The position numbers and the translations under genes are program-made. From Bryobacter sp. (GTDB lineage Bacteria > Acidobacteriota > Terriglobia > Bryobacterales > Bryobacteraceae), in the NCBI GenBank assembly GCA_022843605.1, contig JALHNI010000005.1:1-64000 (forward strand): a stretch of 64,000 nucleotides of DNA, read 5' to 3'. Within the stretch, counting starts at the first letter, position 1; every line of letters starts with the position of its first letter. The notes beneath the pieces were generated by a model that was given only the letters and a program-made list of their open reading frames with translations, made no database searches and had not been told where the DNA came from. Positions 33,482-41,600 of the stretch are shown in pieces.

Positions 33482-36400
33482 TTAGAACCGGAACCGCACT
33501 TGAATCTGCATGGTCCGCATCGCGGCAGCGCTCAACGGAAGCCCATAGTTGGAGGCATTCACGACGGTACCAAGATTGTTGAACGTGGGGCGATTCGTGA
33601 GGTTGTTGGATTCCAGCCGCAACTCGAGCTGCCGACGCTCCTTTAGGCGGAAGGATCGACCGAAGGATCCGTTGAGGGTAAACAGCGTTGGCGTAGGGAT
33701 CGTGTTGCGAGCGGCGTTGCCGAAGCGACCCGAGGGCGGCAAAGTAAATGCCTGCAGGTTGAAGTAGCCTGAACCGGCGTCAACCGGTTGCCCGGTGGAA
33801 TCGGCCCGGCCACTGCCGATGACGCCTGTGCCCGCCGTGTCCGATTGGTTGCCGAGTACTCGCGCCGTCAACGGATTGCCGGTGGTTAACGTAACTGCGC
33901 CGGTGAGCGTCCAGTTTCGCAGAGCCGCGCCCATCGCGCCGGGAACGCGCAGTCCACCGGTGCGATCTGACACCGGCGAGGCCAGGACAAAGCTTGTAGT
34001 GAGCGAATGGCGCACGTCGAAGCTGGAAAGTCCACGTTCGGCCGCCAGGTTCGTGTCGTCCTGAGCGACTGTCCCGCCGCCTCCTCCACCGATGGAACTG
34101 GCATTGTCGATAGACTTGCCAAATGTATACAGGGCATTCAACGAGATTCCGCGTGCGAAACGCCGCGTCAGCCGGGCCTGCGCCGCATGAAAGATGGAAT
34201 TGGCTTGCGAGGTATCGAACGTAAACCCGACGGCATTCCCGAGTAGTCGCCGCGCTTCGGAGTCGGCGGGCGAGCCGGCTGCCGCGCGATTGGGCAAGCG
34301 CTGTAAGTCGAGTCGCGTGCCCTTGGTTCCGAGGTAGCCGAGTTCCATAATGTAGTTTCGCTTCAGTTCTTTTTGCACCGATAGCGTCCAGGTTTGGGCA
34401 TAGCCGATTCGGTAGTTGCGATCGACGGCAAAAGTATTCGTAATGCTCTGCGACGGCGTCACGGCGAAGCCGTTGTCGAGCGTCAAGCGCCGCGCCGGTG
34501 ACGTATTGAGCGTGCCAGTGCTGGCAAAAGGTGGTTGCGAAGCCAGACGTGTCGCGAAGTTCTGATAGACGTTGCCGTTGTAGTACCAGCCGTAGGAGCC
34601 GCGTACGGTCGCGCGTAGCTTCCGGCCTGGCTTCCACGCGAAGCCGAAGCGCGGGGCCAGATTGTTCTTGTCGCCATCGATCAACGCCCGGGGGAAGGCG
34701 CCGCTATAGGGTCCGGCCTGTCCGGGAGTCACAGCGGCCACGCCCGTGACTCCTGGCGCGATGTCCAGATTTGCCAGTCGATCGTACTTCTCGGTCCAGG
34801 GGCTGAAGTATTCGTAGCGTAAGCCGAAATTGAATGTCAGGTTCGGCGCGGCCTTCCACTCATCCTGCAGAAACAGCGAATAGTTTTGCGCACGATAGTA
34901 GTTACTCGGTGAGCCGAAGCGAATTGAACTCGATTGCGGAAGGCCCAGGAGGAAGTCTGCAAAGTCGAAACCGGAGGCGGGACCCGGAACGCCGTTGGCG
35001 TCCAGGCGGCTGGTGGCCAAGCCGGAGAAGGTGAAGGTGCCGCGCGCATTCTGATCCGTGCGGTTGTTGAAGATCACGCGCGCTGTATCGCCACCGGCGG
35101 AGAGTGAATGCTTTCCGCGTACATAAACGAAGCTGGCGGCGAGGCTGATGTTTAGGTCTCGACGTTGCAAAGGACTTCCGTCGGCGAGCCGCCCAAAGTT
35201 CGTGAAGTTCAGATTGGGTGGTCCATAGTTAATCGGATCCTGTGCGGCGCCTTGAATGCCCAACTCACCCGCGATGTTCGTCTTATTGGCGAAGAAAGGG
35301 GTGAGGTCAGAGGTGTTGCGATTCAAGCGCATGCGAAGTGTCTGAATCAGCCGGGCTGAATGGTTCCGTGTCCAACTGAGATCAGCGTTGTAGCCGCGGC
35401 CAGCGGACTCATCCAGGAAGCCGAATAACTGCGCGGACTGTCCACTGCGAGATTGTCCGCCCACGCTCGCCGAGATCCGGTCCTTCGACGTCAGGGGATG
35501 ATTTACGCGCAAACTCAGCGACTGCGAGTTCTGCGGCACACCGGTGACAAACTGATAGTTCTGGATGGGCGACCCGACGTTCGAGTTGGGAATGAGATTG
35601 AGTAAGCCGCGCGCCGCCGGATGAATGCGCGACTCGGGAATGCGGTTTCCGGCGAAGGGCAGTCCGGTTTGTGGATCGTAAATGGTCACCGGGCCTTGGA
35701 TGAGCGATTGGGAGAAGTCACCCGCGCGTTCGAGTGCGGTGGGCACGGTAGCGACGCCGCTAAAGGGCGACTGGCCGCGTCCGAGCGAATACTGAAAGAC
35801 GAACTGGCTGCGTTTGGCCTTAGGAATCGCGCCGCCAAGCATTGCGCTCATGCGGAGTTGCGACTGGTCCGGCTTGTCGTAGAGCAGCCCTGTGAGCGAA
35901 TAGGGACGTGCATTCCAGGCCGAATCCCGGGCCTGGAGGGTCAGCATGCCGCGAATGTCCTGCCGGCGTTGACGTTGGCGGTTGCCGAAACTGGGACCGG
36001 GTCCACCTGGCCCACCGAACCCGCCGCGCATGCCGCCCGGTCCTCCTGGCCGTCCACCTCCCGGGCCTCCACCCCCAGGACCGCGGCCACCGCCGCCGGG
36101 TCCACCCGGCCCTCCGAATCCGCCGCGTCCACCGCCAAAGCCCCCCGGCGGGCCCCCAGTTGGCATCCCGCCGCCAAAGCCGCCCGGGCCTCCTGGGCCG
36201 CCAGCCATCATGCCGCCCATGCGCTCCCGCATTCCTTCCGGCCCGCCTGCGCCGGGTCCACCGAAGCCAGGGTCCAGGGGGGCCTCAGCCTGACCGGCTT
36301 GCAATCCACGGCTGAGGCTACCGGTGACGAGGAATGCCTCGTTCGCCGACTCATCGGCGACAGCCGGAGGGGCGGCCATCGGCAGGTCCGTGGGAAGTTC

Positions 36401-36724
36401 GAAGGAGGTGGCCTGTTGTGTGGTGTTCGCGGCCGGTCGGGTCTGCAATTCGAGCGTCCAGTCGGCCTTGGGCGCAGGGACGGTGATTGCTCGCGTCGCG
36501 GGCGCGAAGCCGAACATGCGCAACGAAACGGTCCATGTGCCAGGGGGCAGCGTCAGTTCATAGGCTCCACTTTCATCGGTAGTGGTTGTTACTGTCGCGT
36601 CCCCCATCGTGGCCGATACCGCGACTCCTGGCACCGGCATTCCCTTCGCCCTCACCTGACCCAGGTGGGCGGGTTGCGCCCATGCGCTGCTCACCATGAC
36701 GGCAATAAGGAGGATTCGCGACAT
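33482..36724 (-). CDS. TonB-dependent receptor with CarboxypepD_reg-like N-terminus and Gly-rich linker
   Basis: N-terminal carboxypeptidase-regulatory-like fold, barrel segments (LTFNFGLRYEYFSPW, NFAPRFGFAWKPG-like), C-terminal aromatic QVRFRF. Confidence 0.92.
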   Translation of the reverse strand: MSRILLIAVMVSSAWAQPAHLGQVRAKGMPVPGVAVSATMGDATVTTTTDESGAYELTLPPGTWTVSLRMFGFAPATRAITVPAPKADWTLELQTRPAANTTQQATSFELPTDLPMAAPPAVADESANEAFLVTGSLSRGLQAGQAEAPLDPGFGGPGAGGPEGMRERMGGMMAGGPGGPGGFGGGMPTGGPPGGFGGGRGGFGGPGGPGGGGRGPGGGGPGGGRPGGPGGMRGGFGGPGGPGPSFGNRQRQRRQDIRGMLTLQARDSAWNARPYSLTGLLYDKPDQSQLRMSAMLGGAIPKAKRSQFVFQYSLGRGQSPFSGVATVPTALERAGDFSQSLIQGPVTIYDPQTGLPFAGNRIPESRIHPAARGLLNLIPNSNVGSPIQNYQFVTGVPQNSQSLSLRVNHPLTSKDRISASVGGQSRSGQSAQLFGFLDESAGRGYNADLSWTRNHSARLIQTLRMRLNRNTSDLTPFFANKTNIAGELGIQGAAQDPINYGPPNLNFTNFGRLADGSPLQRRDLNISLAASFVYVRGKHSLSAGGDTARVIFNNRTDQNARGTFTFSGLATSRLDANGVPGPASGFDFADFLLGLPQSSSIRFGSPSNYYRAQNYSLFLQDEWKAAPNLTFNFGLRYEYFSPWTEKYDRLANLDIAPGVTGVAAVTPGQAGPYSGAFPRALIDGDKNNLAPRFGFAWKPGRKLRATVRGSYGWYYNGNVYQNFATRLASQPPFASTGTLNTSPARRLTLDNGFAVTPSQSITNTFAVDRNYRIGYAQTWTLSVQKELKRNYIMELGYLGTKGTRLDLQRLPNRAAAGSPADSEARRLLGNAVGFTFDTSQANSIFHAAQARLTRRFARGISLNALYTFGKSIDNASSIGGGGGGTVAQDDTNLAAERGLSSFDVRHSLTTSFVLASPVSDRTGGLRVPGAMGAALRNWTLTGAVTLTTGNPLTARVLGNQSDTAGTGVIGSGRADSTGQPVDAGSGYFNLQAFTLPPSGRFGNAARNTIPTPTLFTLNGSFGRSFRLKERRQLELRLESNNLTNRPTFNNLGTVVNASNYGLPLSAAAMRTMQIQVRFRF

Positions 36725-37107
36725 GCTTCTTCATTGAACCCCAACCGCTGGCCTATAGTTACGCTATCCTGCCCCTCTCCTTCTACGTTTCCTTTCCATT
36801 TCTGTGGAGATAGGGGCGAAATTAGCCAGGCCGACATTACCCATTTACTATTCTTAACGTCTTCGGGTACTTCTGCCTCTTCGCGCGGCCCCGTGGCGCG
36901 CCTGCTCTTCCGTCCCGAGCCCCACCGCTGAACGGCGCACCATCAATAAACAGATTCGTGAGAATACCTTCGAGTATCTCGAGAAAGGGGTGTTTCTTAC
37001 ATCCCCAGCGAGTCAAACTGCTTCCTGACGGAAGTGGGCCGTCCTGATGCGAAATCACTGGCGAAGCCTATCGTCAAACTGAAGCAGCCGGTACGCGCTT
37101 GGCGGTT

Positions 37108-37319
37108 CCCACCGCTCTCGAACGCGTTCCCTATCTTGCGCCCTTTCCCGTAGGTCACGGATCGAGGCGCAGTTCCGTCCAGAGGCGCTCAACGTTGGCA
37201 ACACGCCGATGTTCTATGCGCCGAGCACCACCTACAGCGCGTCGGCGGCGTTTGGGGTCATCAGCAGTCATGCGAACTTCTCCCGACTCGTGCCAACGGG
37301 TGTGCGCTTCTTCTTGTAA
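37108..37319 (+). pseudogene. C-terminal relic of a TonB-dependent receptor, probably frameshifted
   Basis: Frame ending at TAA 37317-37319 reads IEAQFRPEALNVGNTPMFYAPSTTYSASAAFGVISSHANFSRLVPTGVRFFL, a typical receptor C-terminus; no in-frame ATG and the upstream homology-like stretch is in another frame. Confidence 0.65.
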
Positions 37320-37327
37320 AGGGAGGA

Positions 37328-38371
37328 GTGCTATCCTTCGGCTTGACCTCACCTTTAACCGGCTTCGGCTGGAACGACCATTGGATCGCGGCCTTTTCGC
37401 CCTTTGCGGCCAGCCACCAGGCTGGCCGCATCCGGCTGGTTCACCGAGGCCTGTTTAACGTCTTCACCGCCGATGGCGAGCATGACGCGGAACTTAGCCC
37501 CAAATTGCGCCAAGGCACAGAACGGGCGGTGACCGGCGACTGGGTCGCCCTGTCCCCCGATGGGAACATCGAAGCCATCCTGCCGCGTCGTACCGCCTTC
37601 GTGCGACGCGACCCGAGTGAGAGGATGCGTCCGCAGGTGATCGCCGCGAATGCCGATGTCGCTTTCCTGGTGATGGGCCTGGATCTCGACTACAACATCC
37701 GCCGGCTGGAGCGCTATCTCTATCTCACGGCCGAGAGCGGCGCGCGCCCGGTAATCGTACTCAATAAGAGTGACCTTTGCGACGACCTCGACGCTCGTCA
37801 GCGAGAATGCGGCAAACTCGCGCCGGTCGTCGTCCTGAATGCCTTGGCCGGCGACGGCCTCGACAAACTTACGGCGCACATGCAGCCCGGCGAGACGGCT
37901 GTTCTCCTGGGATCATCAGGCGCCGGGAAGTCCACGATCGCGAATCGTCTGCGGGGCAACGAACTCCTCGCGACCGCGCCGGTGCGTGAGAGCGACTCCA
38001 AGGGGCGCCATACCACCACCCGCCGCGAACTCATTCAATTGGATCGCGGATGGCTGCTAATGGATGTTCCGGGCCTGCGTGGTCTGCAGATCTGGACGCC
38101 CAATAACCCTGATGCGCTCGACATCGCGTTCAGCGACATTGCCGGCCTACTGGCGACGGGCTGCCGCTTCCGCGATTGCCGCCATGAGGAGGATCCTGGC
38201 TGCGTGATCCGCGAAGCCCTGGGCAGCGGAACGCTCGACGAAGGACGCTGGGACAACTATCGCAAGCTGCAGGGCGAACTCACCCGGTTGAACATCGCCA
38301 CCGATCAGCAAGCCAAGGACAAAGAGAAACAACGCTGGAAGTATCTACAGAAGAAGCAGCGCGAGCGGTAG
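37328..38371 (+). CDS. rsgA: ribosome small subunit-dependent GTPase A
   Basis: VLNKSDLCDD, GSSGAGKSTIANRL, KGRHTTTRREL, DVPGLRGLQIW, zinc-binding CRFRDCRHEEDPGC. Confidence 0.95.
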   Translation: MLSFGLTSPLTGFGWNDHWIAAFSPFAASHQAGRIRLVHRGLFNVFTADGEHDAELSPKLRQGTERAVTGDWVALSPDGNIEAILPRRTAFVRRDPSERMRPQVIAANADVAFLVMGLDLDYNIRRLERYLYLTAESGARPVIVLNKSDLCDDLDARQRECGKLAPVVVLNALAGDGLDKLTAHMQPGETAVLLGSSGAGKSTIANRLRGNELLATAPVRESDSKGRHTTTRRELIQLDRGWLLMDVPGLRGLQIWTPNNPDALDIAFSDIAGLLATGCRFRDCRHEEDPGCVIREALGSGTLDEGRWDNYRKLQGELTRLNIATDQQAKDKEKQRWKYLQKKQRER

Positions 38372-38436
38372 CTTCCCGGATTCGGCCATCAACGTGCTCC
38401 AGAAGTCCCTGTCGAAAAGACATAAGGAGACCGGGT

Positions 38437-38598
38437 ATGTTGATACTTTTGATTTTGCTGGTGCTGCTCTTTGGCGGCGGATTCTATGGACACAGCCGTT
38501 ACGGCCGCAATGGCGGCCTGGGAATTGGAGGCATCGTCCTGATCGTCCTCCTGGTCTGGCTCTTTCTCGGCGGTGGCGCGAACTCATTGCGCCTCTAG
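38437..38598 (+). CDS. small DUF3309-like hydrophobic protein (53 aa)
   Basis: Translated by hand: MLILLILLVLLFGGGFYGHSRYGRNGGLGIGGIVLIVLLVWLFLGGGANSLRL*; below the ORF-track cutoff; upstream AAGGAG-like SD. Confidence 0.75.
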   Translation: MLILLILLVLLFGGGFYGHSRYGRNGGLGIGGIVLIVLLVWLFLGGGANSLRL

Positions 38599-38603
38599 TT
38601 GAT

Positions 38604-38640
38604 ACCGCGACACCGGCACAAATTGCACCGGTGTCGCGGT
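38604..38640. terminator. Shared, possibly bidirectional terminator between the DUF3309-like gene and the LamG gene
   Basis: Perfect 13-bp inverted repeat ACCGCGACACCGG/CCGGTGTCGCGGT; weak T tract. Confidence 0.65.
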
Positions 38641-38651
38641 TTCCTTGTCAT

Positions 38652-41600
38652 TTATGGCACGTTGATCGTCACCTGATAGGGTGCGACGCCGTTCGCCTCC
38701 ACCGTCATCGTAAAGCTGAAGGCGGCGGAGGCTGCGGCGCCGGGCCGGTTGAAAACGAGATTGAAACCTGATTCGTTGTTCGGCGCTAAATTGGCGGCGC
38801 CGGGCACTGTCGCCGGCAAGGCGAAGCCGCTATACACGAAACCGTTGGTGATGCTGGCGATTGAGTTGATCCGGACGTTCAACAGGTTCGCGTTGGCGAT
38901 GTTCTTCACACCCATCGAGATGTTTCCATTCGTTCGAGACTGTACTCGCCATTCCAGAACCGGACCCTGGGCTGCCGCCGCCGTGGTGGTCGCCGTCAGC
39001 AGGGCCGGTTGGACGACCGTGAACGTGAGTGGACCGGGTCCGCCCTGGCCGGACCCGCCGTTGAAGGGGAGCCAGCCATTTCCTGTGCGCCCGGCAACCG
39101 GAGTCAGCGTTGCTGTTACCGCCGTCCCCTGCGGATAGCATCCGGCCGGGAAGTCAGGCAAGCCCTGAGGCGACAGCGATACCGTGCCGGTATTTGCCGG
39201 ACTCACCGTTGCCGCGATCATGTAACAGGCCACCGTGTAATTCGCCGTATAGGTTACCGGGCCAGAGCCCGGTAGAGTTACACTCGCGCCCTGTGGCGTC
39301 CAGTTGTTGAAACGATAGCCGATGCCGCCCGGGCTAACAATCGTGGCGGGCGCGGTCAGAGTCTGGCTGCTGCCGGGCGGTAAGGTGGCCGTGTAGCTGT
39401 TCGGGCCCGTTCCTCCGCCAATTCCGACTGTGGCACCGAGATTCGCCGGGTTGGTGTTTACCGTGACCCCGACGGCGGGGCCGGCGCAAACCGCGTTGAT
39501 CACGACGGGACCGTTCATCAGAATGTTGTGGGCAGTTGCGTTGCCCGTCGGTAGATTGGTGGTGATGCCGTTTGAGGTTCGCGTGAGGCTGGTGATCGAC
39601 CCGGAGTTGGCGACGAACACGGCAAAGCCGAAGCTGGTGTTGTCTTTGAAGAAGGCCGTGGACTGATTGACGTTGCAAGGGCCCGTCATGTTCACGGTGA
39701 ATTTGTACCAGACATCGTAGGCGGCCGTGTACAGGTTGGGGCTGGTGGTGGGGATGACGACATCGTAGACGGGTTTCCCGGCGGAATTGGGGTCCGGCAC
39801 CCCGTTAATCCGCCAATGATTGAAGCGGTACTCCGTGTCCTGCGCGTTGTTCAGGATCGTCGTTGGGGAAGTGCTTACTTTGTGCGGGCCGTTGGGAACG
39901 TTCTGGTTCATGTAGAAATTGGTTGCCGGCAGGCCTTGGCCGACCACCCCAACCAGGGCTCCCATGGCGGGCGGGTTGGTGTTGACGCCGACCACCACCG
40001 TTGTGCCGCAGTTCACCGTCAAAGTGCCGCCTGGGAACAGGGTGTTGACGCGCGTACCATTCTGCACGCTCTCCGGTGAGGGCGCAGTCCCGCCGCCCAG
40101 CGTCGGGCCCAGGTAGGTAATTACGGGCGTGCCGGGTCCGGGTACCGTCACAATTGGTCCGGGATTCATCGGATAGAAGCCAGTCGTCAGGTTGGGTACG
40201 CAACTGCCGTTCACCACGACGGTGAGTTTGCCCCAGGCCTCGTAGTTCGCCGTGTAAGTTCCACCCGGCGCGCTCACCGGCACCGGTTGCGCGGCCGCGT
40301 TGGTCCACGCGGGATTCGGCGTGCCGTTGAAGCTCCAGTTCACAAATGTCCACTGGATGTTCGGGTTCGCGTTGTCGATCTCCTTATCCGGTTGGGCGCT
40401 GACGGTTTGGGTTCCGGGGGGGACGTTGGCATTCTGATAGACGTCGGTCGCCGTGTTAGTCGGGGGTAGCGTGGTGATGCCTACGGTGATGCCCTGCACG
40501 GGGTTCAGGTTGGTGTCCACCTTAACCGGGAAGCCGGCGGGTGGCACGTAGGGTTCCGGGACGCGCGGGCACTTACCCGCCTTGGTGAGCGCCAGGGCCT
40601 CCACCTCGCCAACGAGCAGCGAGCGATGGAAGAGTTCGAGCTCGTCGACGTCCATCTCAACCGCGAACGGAGCGCCCGTGAGCGTCCTGGTCGGTACGCC
40701 AACGCGCATCGGAATTGTGTTCGTGATGTCCCCCGTGAGCACCGCCGTGCTGCCGATGCGGGTGACCCCGGGATCGAGGACGCCGTCGAAGTAGATTCGT
40801 GGATCGGACGCGCGATCGGCCACCACGGTGATGTGCTTCCAGGCGCTAGGGAAGGTTGTCGCGTCCAGGGAACTCGTGTACGTGAGAACGTTCCCATTCG
40901 AAGCGAACACGAGGCGTAGCTTGTTATTCACTATGCGTACGGACCAACCCTGGAACTCCGCTGGCTTGTATTCCATCTTCTCGACGATGGACTTGGTGAC
41001 ATTGCTGAAGCCTGACCGTAGATAGAAGTCCACCGAGAACGGCTCGATGCCGAAGTTGTGCTCCGCATAGTTGGCCGCCGCCTCCAGATAGGTGGAACTC
41101 ATGACGATGCGCACCGCGTTCCCTACCGGACCCGCCGGATAGAGCAGCGTGCCCACCTGGTTCAGCACGGAGTTCGTTGTGGCGTGGTCGTTGAGATACG
41201 ACTGCCCCGGCACCGTGGTAAACGGATACCAACTCACCATGTTTTGTGGTGCCGGGATGCAACCCTGGTCGTTGCGGGGGCACTTGCCCGTATTGAGGGC
41301 GCGATAGATGCCGTCGATCTGGGTCTGCGTGAGGGCGATGTTGAAGATCTCAAGCTCATCGATGGCGCCTTGAGTATTCGAACTCGCCCGGTTGAAGCCG
41401 CCCACGTTGAGCGGCGCGGTGCTGGCGATGGAGCTATTGCCAAGCGCACCAGCGCTGGAACTAATGGGCTCCGGTTGCCCGTTGACGTAGAAAGTGGGCA
41501 GATTGGTGGTGCGGTCCAGGACCACCGCTACATGCACCCAGGCATTCGTATCCACTCTGGTGGTTGCCGTCTGCCAGAACGCCAAATCAGCGGGGGTGCC

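Noticed and set aside
35982-36293. Proline-rich PPGPPGPP collagen-like ORF on the + strand
   Set aside because: Complement of the Gly-rich linker of the TonB receptor; no start context or independent support
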